Shown: piece by piece, positions 6,621-14,734 of the stretch
Position numbering within the stretch: the stretch's first letter is position 1
Layout of the letters: the number at the start of each line of letters is the position of its first letter
Origin: JBCCGI01 sp039029355
GTDB taxonomy: Bacteria > Planctomycetota > UBA1135 > GCA-002686595
Length of the DNA stretch: 34,956 bases
Assembly: GCA_039029355.1 (NCBI GenBank)
Contig: JBCCGI010000087.1
Location: forward strand, 1 to 34,956
Direction: 5' to 3'
Notes under the pieces: generated by a model
The model's database searches: none
The model's input: the letters and a program-made list of their open reading frames with translations, nothing else
Told to the model about the DNA's origin: nothing
Made by a program: the position numbers and the translations under genes

Positions 6621-7619
6621 ATGGCCTCCACCCGTTCGATGGTTTTGCTCCTGACGCACTCGGGCGACTACTTCACGGTCGACCGCGTCGCGGAGGCGCT
6701 CGAAGAGCGCGGAGCGCGGCCGTACCGACTGAACACCGATCTCTTTCCGTCGCGCGTCCGGCTGGCGGCGCGGCTCGGCGACGGCGGACCGCGGCACGTC
6801 GCCGTGGCGGAGGACAACACGTCGTTCGATCCCAGCGATGTGAGCGCCGTCTGGGCGCGGCGCGTCTGGCCGCCCGAGCTGCCCGAGGGTCTCGACCCGG
6901 CGCTGCGCGACGGCTGTGCGCGCGAGTCGACCGCCGCGCTCCACGGCTTCTTCGACGCGCTGGCGCACGCGCGTTGGGTGAACCCCTGGTCCGCCGACCG
7001 GGACGCGGAGAACAAGGCGCGGCAGCTGCGCGTCGCGAGCGCGCTGGGCCTGCGCGTTCCGCGCACGCTGATCACCAACGACGCCGAGCGCGCGCGGGCC
7101 TTCTACGACGAGGTCGGCGGCCGCATGGTCGCGAAGATGCTGACGCCGCTCTCGATCTCGATGGGCAAGGCGCCGCTCTTCGTCCGCACCAGCCGCGTCG
7201 AGGCCGAGGACCTGGAGCACGCCGAGCAGCTGCGGCACAGCCCGATGGTCTTCCAAGAGCACGTCGAGAAGCGCTGCGAGCTGCGCGTCGCCTGCGTGGG
7301 CGGGCGCCTATTCGCCGGCGCGATCGACGCGTCGGGCTCCGCCGCCGGGAAGGTCGACTGGCGCGCCGCCGACGTCGCTGAGGCCCGCTGGGAGCGCGCC
7401 AGCGTGCCGGCGGACGTCGGCCGCCGGCTCGCCGCGCTGTGCGACGAGCTGGGCCTCGTCTATGGCGCCGTCGACCTGATCCAGCGCCCCGACGGCGAGC
7501 ACGTCTTCCTCGAGATCAACCCCGGCGGCGAGTGGGGGATGCTCGAGCGCGATCTGGACCTGCCGATTTCCGCGGGGCTGGCCGACGCCCTGCTCGACCG
7601 CGATTCGACCTTGCCATGA
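6621..7619 (+). CDS. mdnB: ATP-grasp peptide ligase, MdnB/MvdC type (omega-amide forming)
   Basis: A 332-residue ATP-grasp maturase. The N-terminus MVLLLTHSGDYFTVDRVAEA, the VWARRVWPPELP segment, AENKARQLRVASALGLRVPR, MVAKMLTPLS, SPMVFQEHVEKRCELRV, KVDWRAAD and the metal-binding end FLEINPGGEWGMLERDL follow the MdnB-type ligase along its length, including the diagnostic EWGMLERDL ending. In characterised microviridin pathways this enzyme joins the core Lys to an acidic side chain after the lactones are formed, using ATP. It starts at ATG 6621 after a GAGAGA stretch, 89 bases after the second precursor, and its stop overlaps the next ATG (ATGA), indicating coupled synthesis of the two ligases. 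Subfamily assignment is from recalled family sequence and was not searched. Confidence 0.92.
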   Translation: MASTRSMVLLLTHSGDYFTVDRVAEALEERGARPYRLNTDLFPSRVRLAARLGDGGPRHVAVAEDNTSFDPSDVSAVWARRVWPPELPEGLDPALRDGCARESTAALHGFFDALAHARWVNPWSADRDAENKARQLRVASALGLRVPRTLITNDAERARAFYDEVGGRMVAKMLTPLSISMGKAPLFVRTSRVEAEDLEHAEQLRHSPMVFQEHVEKRCELRVACVGGRLFAGAIDASGSAAGKVDWRAADVAEARWERASVPADVGRRLAALCDELGLVYGAVDLIQRPDGEHVFLEINPGGEWGMLERDLDLPISAGLADALLDRDSTLP

Positions 7620-8638
7620 CCATCCTGATCATCACCCGTACGAGCGACAACCAGTGCATTCCGACCGTGACCCGCGCGGTCGAGGAGCGCGGCGGGCGCG
7701 TGTTCCGCCTGGACACCGACCGCTTTCCGACCGACGTGCGGCTCGGCGTGCGGCAGGGAGCCGGGCTGGCGGGGCGCTTCCTGGAGTGCGACGGAGTGCG
7801 CCTGGACCTCGACGAGGTCACCGGCGTCTGGCATCGACGCCTGCACGTCGGCGGCGGACTGCCCGACGACCTCGACGCGCAGATCAAGAGCGCGTCGGTC
7901 GGCGAGTCGCGCCGCGCGCTCCTCAACGCGGTGACCTGCATCGACGCCTTCGTCATGGATCCCCTGGTCCACATCCGCCGGGCCGAGAACAAGGAGCTCC
8001 AGCTGCGTCTCGCCGAGCGGCTCGGCATCGACACCCCGCGGACGCTGGTGACCAACGATCCCACGGCCGTACGCGCCTTCGCCGACGAGTGCGGAGGGGA
8101 CGTGATCACCAAGATGCAGAGCTCGTTCGCGATCCACGAGGACGGCCGCGAGAAGGTGGTGTTCACGAACCCGCTGTCGCGCGCCGACCTCGATGAGCTC
8201 GAGGGTCTCGACCTCTGCCCGATGGTGTTCCAGGAGCGCCTCGAGAAGCGGCTGGAGCTGCGCGTCACCGTGGTCGGCGAGCGCGTCTTCGCCGCATCGA
8301 TCGACTCGGCGGCGCGCGAGGACGCGCGTCACGACTGGCGCAGGCGCGGACTGGAGATGCTCGGCGACTGGAAGACCTTCGAGCTGCCCGCCGACCTGGA
8401 GCGCCGCGTGCTCGCGCTGCAGGACGTGCTGGGGCTCAACTACGGCGCGGCGGACTTCATCCTGACCCCCGAGGGCCGCTTCGTCTTCCTCGAGGTCAAC
8501 CCGGTGGGCGAGTTCTTCTGGCTCGAGCGCGTGCCGGGCTTTCCGCTGTCCGAAGCGATCGCGGACGTGCTGCTCGGTCGGGCGCCGCGCCGCGAGCAGC
8601 GGGAGCTGCTCGCGGGCGCGGAGCTCTCTCCGGCGTAG
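7616..8638 (+). CDS. mdnC: ATP-grasp peptide ligase, MdnC/MvdD type (omega-ester forming)
   Basis: A 340-residue ATP-grasp ligase beginning at ATG 7616 inside the stop of the MdnB-like gene. Landmarks: MTILIITRTSDNQCIPTVTR, RLDTDRFPTDVRL, VTGVWHRRLHVGG, AENKELQLRLAERLGIDTPR, VITKMQSSFAI, LCPMVFQERLEKRLELRVTV, HDWRRRG, LNYGAADFILTPEG and FLEVNPVGEFFWLE. The GEFFWLE ending separates the MdnC type from the MdnB type (GEWGMLE). MdnC-type enzymes bind the PFFARFL leader helix and make two lactones per core, from Thr and Ser to acidic side chains, before lactam closure. About 30 extra Ala/Glu/Arg-rich residues extend the C-terminus. The gene is the last of the cluster and is followed by a strong hairpin. 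No GNAT acetyltransferase, present in some cyanobacterial clusters, is seen. Confidence 0.93.
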   Translation: MTILIITRTSDNQCIPTVTRAVEERGGRVFRLDTDRFPTDVRLGVRQGAGLAGRFLECDGVRLDLDEVTGVWHRRLHVGGGLPDDLDAQIKSASVGESRRALLNAVTCIDAFVMDPLVHIRRAENKELQLRLAERLGIDTPRTLVTNDPTAVRAFADECGGDVITKMQSSFAIHEDGREKVVFTNPLSRADLDELEGLDLCPMVFQERLEKRLELRVTVVGERVFAASIDSAAREDARHDWRRRGLEMLGDWKTFELPADLERRVLALQDVLGLNYGAADFILTPEGRFVFLEVNPVGEFFWLERVPGFPLSEAIADVLLGRAPRREQRELLAGAELSPA

Positions 8639-8643
8639 GCCCT

Positions 8644-8673
8644 GCCGGGGGCACGCTCGTGCGTGCCCCCGGC
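8644..8673. terminator. Bidirectional hairpin terminator closing the graspetide cluster
   Basis: GCCGGGGGCACGC (8644-8656) pairs perfectly with GCGTGCCCCCGGC (8661-8673) over a four-base TCGT loop. It lies six bases after the MdnC-like stop and four bases before the stop of the convergent - strand gene, so it can serve both. No U-tract follows, as is common in GC-rich genomes. Confidence 0.75.
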
Positions 8674-8677
8674 GGCC

Positions 8678-10879
8678 TCACTGCACGTCGATCTTCACCG
8701 CGTTGCTCGCGCCGAAGAAGCGCACCTCGGCCGGGGCGAAGTTGAAGTCGACGTCGACCACGAAGAAGGCGTTCCAGAGCTCGGTCGTCTGGAGCTGCGT
8801 CGTGATGAACGACAGCTGCGAGGCGTCGAGCGTCAGGGTGATCTGCTCCTCGCCGTCATCGTTGGCGTCCAGCACGAAGATGTCGCACGGCGAATACTGC
8901 GGGCGGCAGAGCCCCTGGCTGAACACGATGGAGGCCAGCGTGTCGTACTCGAGCGCGACGAAGCCCGAGCCGAAGGGCGCGAAGGTCCCTCCGGGCGCGA
9001 AACCCGAGCCGGACATGCTCAGCACGAAGTAGCGGTCGATCAGCGCCGAGGCCGGGTCGTTCGGGTCCAGGCGCCGCGTGCGCAGGTCGAAGACGATCGG
9101 CTGGGGCATCGTCGCCGAGAGCGTCGTCGAGCTCGCGGAGAGGCGCGAGGCGATGGGGGGCTCGGGGGCGCCGGCGTAGTGGAAGCCCAGGTCCGGCGCG
9201 CCGACGTCCGGGTCGAGACCCGGCGTGGCGCTGGTCGAGCCGCTCACCGGCTCCCCCGCGCCCGCGTTGCCGGCGTTCAGGCAGACGCTGGTCGACTGAT
9301 CGAGGAAGAAGCCGGTGTCCGGTTGGCTGACTACCGGAGCGGCGTCGTCGCCGTTCGGGTCGTAGCCCGGCCCGCCCGACGAGATGCAGCCGGCACAGGG
9401 ATACAGCGAGAGCGCGGAGTGCCCCTGCCAGTAGTTGCTACCCGAATCGACCAGCGTGCCGACGAGGCCGTCGACCTGCTGCTCGGACACCGGCGGCGGC
9501 GGAGAGAAGACCGACTGCACCGCGTTGCCGGAGAGGATGCTGTTGACCAGCCGCAGCTGGGGCGTGAGGTCCTGGTTGAAGCTGTAGATCCCGCCTCCGG
9601 CGCCGTCGGCCAGGTTGCCGTCGAAGGTGCAGTAGCTGATCGCGAGGCCGACGCCGTTGTTGAGCGCGTACTCGCCTTCCGGACCCAGGTAGAGGCCGCC
9701 GCCGAAGCCGGAGTCGAAGCCGGCGACCGCGCGGTTCTGGCTGAGGAGGCAGTTGCTCAGCAGGTTCTCCGTGGCGCCGAACGTGTCGCTCTCGATCTTG
9801 ATGCCGCCGCCGAAGAGCGCCGCGTTCTCGACGAACTGGCTGTTCCGCATCGCGCTGCCCGGGGAGCGGAGCAGGAACAGCCCGCCGCCCAGGGCCGCGG
9901 CGACGTTGCGCGCGAAGTAGCCGTAGTCGAGCTGCAGCTCGACCGAGTCGCACCAGAGCCCGCCGCCGCGGTCGGCCGACACGTTGTCCTCGAAGCGGCA
10001 CTGCTCGAAGCGCACCTCGGCCGCGAACTCGCAGGCGGCGCCGCCTCCGTCAAACGGCGTGGGGAGGCCGCCGAGCGTCCCGTTCGCTAGGAAGGCGCAG
10101 GCGAAGACGGTAACGGCCGGTGCGGCGCCGCCCATCGTCTCGCCCTCGACATAAAGCCCGCCCCCGCGGCTGGCGCCGTTCTCGATGAAGGCGCAGTGGC
10201 TGACCGTGGCGGCGGCGGTGTCGACGAAGAGCCCGCCCGCGTAGCCGGACCCGGTGGCCGAGTTGTCGGTGAAGTTCGCCTCGAAGCGGCAGTTCACGAG
10301 GCAGGGCGCGCCGCCGTCGACATACACCCCGCCGCCCACGGCCGCGGCGTTGTCCTCAAAGACGCAGTTCTGGACGATCGCCTCGGTCCCGGTCAGGAGC
10401 AAGCCGCCGCCCGTCTGACCGAAGGCCGAGCCCGGATCGAGGTGCCGGAACCCGGCGATCGTCAGCCCGTCGAGGATCGTCGTGCTGTCGATCGCCGAGC
10501 CGGCCACGTTGTAGATCCCAGGCGTGTCCTGGGGCGCCGCGCCCGAGGGGCGGATGACCACCGGGTTGGGGGCCTGAGGCTGCGTCGGGAGCTTGGCGAC
10601 GACGATGTTCTTGTCGAACGAGAAGCCGCCGTACGCCATCCCGGGATGGGTGACGGGGTCGAACGGGGCGACCCAGATGCGCTGGCCGGGCGACGCTGCG
10701 TCGACGGCCTCCTGGATCGTCTGGTAAACCGGCGGGGCCGTCGGCTGGGCTCCGTCGACGAAGAGGTCGGTGGCGACGTCGAAGCCGGGCAGGAGCACCG
10801 AGCAGTCCTGGACCGGCGCGGCGCTCAAGGCGGGTGCGAGGAAGAGCGCGAGAAGGGTCGACTTGATGGTTGGCTGCAT
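8678..10879 (-). CDS. Secreted right-handed beta-helix protein
   Basis: A 733-residue exported protein. The start MQPTIKSTLLALFLAPALSAAP is a Sec signal peptide, followed by PPVYQTIQEAVDAASPGQRIWVAP, the entry motif of pectate-lyase-like/DUF1565-type beta-helices. From about residue 120 to 480 there are many short turns containing GGG(L/V/I) with NCxFxxN (for example VQNCVFEDNAAAVGGGVYV and VNCRFEANF), as in polymorphic outer-membrane or parallel beta-helix proteins. A C-terminal region of about 150 residues has a different, beta-rich character (LVLSMSGSGFAPGG-like, then DIFVLDANDDGEEQITLTLD). No catalytic residues are assignable; a surface or extracellular structural role is likely. Upstream of ATG 10879 no Shine-Dalgarno is apparent; longer in-frame extensions would lack a signal peptide at the N-terminus. 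It converges on the graspetide cluster. Confidence 0.88.
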   Translation of the reverse strand: MQPTIKSTLLALFLAPALSAAPVQDCSVLLPGFDVATDLFVDGAQPTAPPVYQTIQEAVDAASPGQRIWVAPFDPVTHPGMAYGGFSFDKNIVVAKLPTQPQAPNPVVIRPSGAAPQDTPGIYNVAGSAIDSTTILDGLTIAGFRHLDPGSAFGQTGGGLLLTGTEAIVQNCVFEDNAAAVGGGVYVDGGAPCLVNCRFEANFTDNSATGSGYAGGLFVDTAAATVSHCAFIENGASRGGGLYVEGETMGGAAPAVTVFACAFLANGTLGGLPTPFDGGGAACEFAAEVRFEQCRFEDNVSADRGGGLWCDSVELQLDYGYFARNVAAALGGGLFLLRSPGSAMRNSQFVENAALFGGGIKIESDTFGATENLLSNCLLSQNRAVAGFDSGFGGGLYLGPEGEYALNNGVGLAISYCTFDGNLADGAGGGIYSFNQDLTPQLRLVNSILSGNAVQSVFSPPPPVSEQQVDGLVGTLVDSGSNYWQGHSALSLYPCAGCISSGGPGYDPNGDDAAPVVSQPDTGFFLDQSTSVCLNAGNAGAGEPVSGSTSATPGLDPDVGAPDLGFHYAGAPEPPIASRLSASSTTLSATMPQPIVFDLRTRRLDPNDPASALIDRYFVLSMSGSGFAPGGTFAPFGSGFVALEYDTLASIVFSQGLCRPQYSPCDIFVLDANDDGEEQITLTLDASQLSFITTQLQTTELWNAFFVVDVDFNFAPAEVRFFGASNAVKIDVQ

Positions 10880-11054
10880 GGTCAAGGCAAGGAGGTTGAA
10901 TAGGGTTGACCGGGGAGCCTGTTGGGAAGGGCCTGATCGTAGCCGGCGCGCGCGCTGCGGGGCCTTCGACGCGGATCTTGACGGGGCACTTGCGGAGCGG
11001 CGTCTGGGGGCGCGCCGGACGGCGTCGCCGCGCGGGCGTCCCATCGGCCTCGCC

Positions 11055-11562
11055 GTGCTGGACCCGGGCGCGCTGGGCGGCGATTGTGCCGGCGTGCTGG
11101 TCGAGCTGGGGGCGGACGCGGCGCGCGACCTCGAGCGTCAGGCCGACGCGATCGCGGCGGGCGTCGACGCCTGGCTCGCGCCGCGCGCCGGGCGATGGGG
11201 AGGGAACGCAACCCTGCTGGAGACCAATCGCTACTCCGACGTCCTGCTCTCGGGGCTCGGGGGACGACAACAACCACGCGGTCGTCGTGCGGACCGCCGG
11301 GGTGCTGCCGGTCGGCGCTCGCCTGGAGATCACCGCCCCCGACGTGAGCGCTGCCCAGATCCGGATCACCGTGCTGGGCGGGACGCCCCCGGCGCCGCTG
11401 CTGACGCGCTATGTCGAGCTGGAGGCGGGCGTGCCGACCCTCTGGTCACGCCGCGTCGAGGTTCCGACCGGTCGGGTGACGATTCGCTTCGAGCTCATCC
11501 AGGTCGTCGGGAGGGAGTCGTCGGATCACAACACGGTCACGGGCCGGATGACGCTCGAGTGA
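11055..11562 (+). pseudogene. Hypothetical protein gene split by a frameshift
   Basis: Two plausible coding stretches lie in adjacent frames. The first reads VLDPGALGGDCAGVLVELGA ... NATLLETNRYSDVLLSGLG; the second reads DDNNHAVVVRTAGVLPVGAR ... DHNTVTGRMTLE and stops at 11562. They join smoothly if one G is removed from the five-G run at 11259-11263 (giving LGDDNNHAV). The protein would be about 168 residues from GTG 11055, though the true start is uncertain and could lie further upstream. The second half looks like a compact beta-sheet domain. I do not recognise a family. The extra G may be a sequencing error or a real mutation. The gene converges on the methyltransferase-like gene with a 15-base gap. 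Confidence 0.5.
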
Positions 11563-11577
11563 AGCGTCCGCGCAGCC

Positions 11578-12294
11578 CTAGTCGGCCGGGGGCAGCGCGC
11601 GGAGCACGGACTCCGTGCGGTGCGTGACCTCGAGCCGGCACACGTCGGGGAGGCGTTCGTCGAGGCGCTCGAGCGGGCCGCCGGCTCCTCCGAACTGCAC
11701 GAGACCCCAGCCCCGCAGCGGGTGGAAGCCCGACGTGTGCGAGCGATAGGCGGGATAGTAGAGCCGGTAGTCGACGCGTGCCGAGATCGCGTCCGATACG
11801 TACTCGAAGCCGCACACGTCGCCGTCGTAGGCGTCGAAGCCGAAGTTCGGCTCGTTCGGCACGTGGAAGTCGTCGATCAGCAGGAAGCCGCGGTCGAAGT
11901 GCTCGGTCAGGAAGCGCACCTCGTCGCGTAGCGGCCACTCGTAGCGGTGGTCGTGGGCGTCGAGCCAGGCGAGCACCGGAAGCTCAAAGCGCTCCTCGGG
12001 CTCGCCCTTCAGCCGCCGCAGGAACTCCTGCGAGCGCATCTCCAGCAGGCTGACTCCGGGCCGTACGCAGGCGTGCCGGCGGGCGGCGGCGCAGGCGTCG
12101 GGGTCGGGCTCGCACGAGAGCAGCGGCAGCAGCGGATAGCGCCGCGCCACGTAGCCCAGCGTCGACCCGACGTTGGCGCCGGTCTCCAGGAAGACCCCGG
12201 CGCGTCCGGCGAGCAGGTCGATGAGCGTCTGCAGATAGCGGTCCCCGTGGAAGCCCTCGGGGAGGGGCTGAAGGCTGCGTTTCTTGGCGTGCAT
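11578..12294 (-). CDS. Class I SAM-dependent methyltransferase-like protein
   Basis: A 238-residue cytoplasmic protein from ATG 12294 (MHAKKRSLQPLPEGFHGDRY; an in-frame start at 12366 would add 24 residues). It has a Rossmann methyltransferase layout: motif I VFLETGANVGSTLGYVA, acidic end of strand 2 LLSCEPDPDACAAARRH, then FELPVLAWLDAHDH and GFLLIDDFHVPNEP, resembling FkbM-like or cephalosporin-hydroxylase-like methyltransferase folds. The WLDAHDHRYEWPLRDEVRFL segment followed by LLIDDF fits proteins in which an Asp-rich site binds metal. The C-terminal part (VDYRLYYPAYRSHTSGFHPL) carries many aromatics. The substrate is unknown; the direct neighbours give no pathway hint. It converges with the frameshifted gene. 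Confidence 0.65.
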   Translation of the reverse strand: MHAKKRSLQPLPEGFHGDRYLQTLIDLLAGRAGVFLETGANVGSTLGYVARRYPLLPLLSCEPDPDACAAARRHACVRPGVSLLEMRSQEFLRRLKGEPEERFELPVLAWLDAHDHRYEWPLRDEVRFLTEHFDRGFLLIDDFHVPNEPNFGFDAYDGDVCGFEYVSDAISARVDYRLYYPAYRSHTSGFHPLRGWGLVQFGGAGGPLERLDERLPDVCRLEVTHRTESVLRALPPAD

Positions 12295-12410
12295 GGGCGT
12301 CCACACCCTTTCGGGCGCGGGCGCCCCGCGAGCTGAGCCAAGTGCGGCGGCCGGCGTCCGGTCCACAAGACCGCGGGCGTATCTCGAGGCCCGCGGCGGC
12401 CACCGGCGCG

Positions 12411-12439
12411 TCGGACCCGGCGCGCGGCGCCGGGTCCGA
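12411..12439 (-). terminator. Hairpin terminator of the secreted-protein gene
   Basis: TCGGACCCGGCGC (12411-12423) and GCGCCGGGTCCGA (12427-12439) form a perfect 13-base-pair stem with a three-base loop, located 20 bases beyond the stop codon of the - strand gene that ends at 12460. No U-tract. Confidence 0.7.
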
Positions 12440-12459
12440 TCCGGTGCCCGCGCGGAGCG

Positions 12460-13722
12460 CTAGAAGCCCGCGCCCAGGAACAGCAGCGACGTCGGGCCGG
12501 TCTCGAAGAGGCCGTCCGGGCTGACGAAGAGCGCCTGGGCGAGCAGCTCGACGAAGCCGCCCGCCGCTACGGTCGGGGCCGGCTGGGAGATGCTGAGCGT
12601 GCCGTCGGCGGCCACCGTGCCCAGCGGGACGACCTGCACCGGCGCCGCGAGGTGCAGCGACAGCTGCAGGGTCTCGACGAAGAGCCCGAGGGTCGGGCCG
12701 CCGACGAAGGCGACCACCACGTCGCCGGGCTCGCCGGTCGCGTCCACCTCGAGCAGCCCGCCGTCGAGTACCGGCGAGGCGATCGCGAGCGTCCGCGCGC
12801 TGCCGGCGAGCGGGAAAATCTGCCCCCCCGGGAGCACGATGTCGTCCGCGTCGGTGCCGTCGCCGAGACCGCAGCCGCCGAGGCCGCCGACGCCGCCGGT
12901 CGCGACGCAGTCGAGCAGCCACGCCTGGGACCCCGCGCCTCCGTCCAGTAGGTCGAGCGTCATACCCGTGCCGGCGTCGCCACCCGCGAAGCAGAGGCCG
13001 GGCGTATCCGAGCCGCCGTCGCCTCCGCTGAACGTGGAGCCCGAGGCGAACATCGTCGAGCCCCGCAGAAGCGCGCCGGGGCCACCGGGGCCGGGCTGGA
13101 TGTTGCCGAACAGGCCGAAGACCGACTGGTTGCCGTCGCTGCCGTTCAGTGTGGAGTCGTAGACGAACACACTCGAGGCGACCGCGAGCAGAGCGGGGTG
13201 GGTCTGCAGCTCGGTCGGCTTCGAGAGCGTCTCGACCGGCGTGGTGAGCGGCGACTGCAGCACGCAGCGCGTGGCGGTGACCGACGTGCACTCACGCGCG
13301 AGGAGCGGAACGCCGGAGCCGGCGACGTCGAGGTCCTCGAAGACAACCGCGGCCTGGCAGGCGTTGGCCTCGACGGCGACGGTCGGGATCGAGCTGGTGC
13401 CGCCGACGTCGAACCCGCGGACCTGCACGTCCTGGCCGGGCGCCAGGTTGACCACGCGGACCGCGGGGAGGGGGAACAGCGGAAAGCCCGAAACAGAGGG
13501 TCGCCCGACTCCCTGAACGGTGAGCGACTTGCCCTCCACCCACAGGAAGGTGTAGGGCTGCTTGGTCGCGTAGACGAGGATCGTATCGCCGTCGGAGGCG
13601 GCATCGATCGCATCGCCGATCTCGGTGAAGTCCGCGGGGAGCTCGTTGTTGACGGTCCAGATGGTCTGGGCCGTGGCGGGCGCGGCGAGGGCCAGAAGGG
13701 GAGCCAGGAAAAGGCGCGTCAT
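12460..13722 (-). CDS. Secreted protein, beta-helix-like N-terminal region
   Basis: A 420-residue exported protein. MTRLFLAPLLALAAPATAQ is a clear signal peptide (ATG 13722; ATG 13743 would add MAPTPRL). Next comes WTVNNELPADFTEIGDAIDA with SDGDTILVYA, the DUF1565-like opening of pectate-lyase-type beta-helices, then VTATRCVLQS and glycine-rich turns (SGGDGGSDTP, GGVGGLGGCG). The last 110 residues form a beta-rich C-terminal domain with a long hydrophobic strand pattern (LQLSLHLAAPVQVVPLGTV, VELLAQALFVS) that resembles the C-termini of the proteins at 19988-21517 and 27823-30456. Probably extracellular; no enzyme motif seen. It lies 194 bases downstream of the ECF sigma gene on the same strand. 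Confidence 0.82.
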   Translation of the reverse strand: MTRLFLAPLLALAAPATAQTIWTVNNELPADFTEIGDAIDAASDGDTILVYATKQPYTFLWVEGKSLTVQGVGRPSVSGFPLFPLPAVRVVNLAPGQDVQVRGFDVGGTSSIPTVAVEANACQAAVVFEDLDVAGSGVPLLARECTSVTATRCVLQSPLTTPVETLSKPTELQTHPALLAVASSVFVYDSTLNGSDGNQSVFGLFGNIQPGPGGPGALLRGSTMFASGSTFSGGDGGSDTPGLCFAGGDAGTGMTLDLLDGGAGSQAWLLDCVATGGVGGLGGCGLGDGTDADDIVLPGGQIFPLAGSARTLAIASPVLDGGLLEVDATGEPGDVVVAFVGGPTLGLFVETLQLSLHLAAPVQVVPLGTVAADGTLSISQPAPTVAAGGFVELLAQALFVSPDGLFETGPTSLLFLGAGF

Positions 13723-13915
13723 AAGGCGAGGAGTCGGGGCCATGAGGGGGCGGAGCGCGTGGGAGGCGCTCCGTGGGGAGGTATGCGGACCGTTCTCTTC
13801 CGGAGGCACACCATAGTTTCGCCTAACGCAACGATTCCCGCTCGGCGCGGACCGGAACCCAGCCCAGCCGCGCATCACGGCGCTCGGAGGGGCGGTCAGG
13901 CCCCCCCCGAACCCC

Positions 13916-14524
13916 CTAGACGGTCAGGCTCTCCTCCAGAGGCTGAAGCCGGGTCCGCAGCCGAGCCAGCACCCGGTGGTAGCGCGTCCGCACCGTTCCG
14001 GGCGGTCGCGAGAGCTCGCGCCCGATCTCGTCAAAGGAGCGCTGCTCGACGATGCGGAGCTCGAGGATGGTCGAGTCCGGATCGCCCACCGCCGCCAGGT
14101 GGCGGCGCAGCAGCCGGCGCGAGTCGCCGCGCTCGTGCCGCGGCGCGCCCTGCTGCAGCTCTTCGGGGAGCGGGCGCTGGCGCACGCGTGCGCGCGCTTT
14201 CGCACGCAGTCGGTTTTGTAACTCGAGCTCGCAGAAGCGCCGCGCCCACAGCTCGAATGTTACGTGCCCGCGATAGCCGGCGAGCTTCGCCCAGATCTTG
14301 ACGAGCGTGTCCTGGGCGAGGTCCTCGAGGTCGTGCTCGTTCAGCGAGCCGCCGCGCCGCCGGTTGAGCGCGGCCAGGATGCGAGCGACGCAGGTTGTGC
14401 GGCGTGCGAGCTCTTCGATGCTCGGCCGATCGCCGCGCAGGACGCATCGAACGAGCTGGAGGTCGGTGGCGTGGTTCGGGTGTGACTCGGGCGCGGAAGC
14501 GGAGGGGGGACTCTGCTCGGTCAA
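13916..14524 (-). CDS. ECF-type RNA polymerase sigma factor
   Basis: A 202-residue sigma-70 family protein with only regions 2 and 4. Region 2 covers about residues 25-100, with HDLEDLAQDTLVKIWAKL as the core-binding/-10 segment and FELWARRFCELELQNRLR following. Region 4 is at about 145-200, with the helix-turn-helix ILELRIVEQRSFDEIGRELS and PPGTVRTRYHRVLARLRTRL. It starts at TTG 14524, with a GGAG about 11 bases upstream. No anti-sigma factor gene adjoins it, as in several planctomycete ECF groups. It is divergent from the tandem Cys-rich secreted genes, so those are candidate targets (inference from position only). Confidence 0.88.
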   Translation of the reverse strand: MTEQSPPSASAPESHPNHATDLQLVRCVLRGDRPSIEELARRTTCVARILAALNRRRGGSLNEHDLEDLAQDTLVKIWAKLAGYRGHVTFELWARRFCELELQNRLRAKARARVRQRPLPEELQQGAPRHERGDSRRLLRRHLAAVGDPDSTILELRIVEQRSFDEIGRELSRPPGTVRTRYHRVLARLRTRLQPLEESLTV

Positions 14525-14680
14525 GGGGGGCCAGTCTCCAGAGGCAAGGCAGGCCCGCGGCCGGAAAGCGCCGCGGGGCCGACGCGGTGCTCCTCGCCGT
14601 GTCGAGTCGCTGGGGGGGCGACCGCGTGGCTTTTTCGGCGAACGCTGAAACGAGGCGGGGAGAGGGGACGGTTTCTCGGA

Positions 14681-14703
14681 GTTCTCGCGCCGTATGCGAG
14701 AAC
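14681..14703 (+). promoter_or_regulatory. Inverted repeat in the leader of the first Cys-rich gene
   Basis: GTTCTCGC (14681-14688) and GCGAGAAC (14696-14703) form a perfect eight-base palindrome with a seven-base spacer, 31 bases before ATG 14735. It could be an mRNA 5' hairpin or an operator. The rest of the 210-base divergent region to the sigma gene shows no other motif I can support. Confidence 0.45.
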
Positions 14704-14734
14704 CTTACTTATCGCTCAACTCCAAGGAGATTCC

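Noticed and set aside
11578..12294. Methyltransferase-like gene as a tailoring enzyme of the graspetide cluster
   Set aside because: It is on the opposite strand, beyond a terminator, a beta-helix gene and another gene; nothing links it to the cluster.
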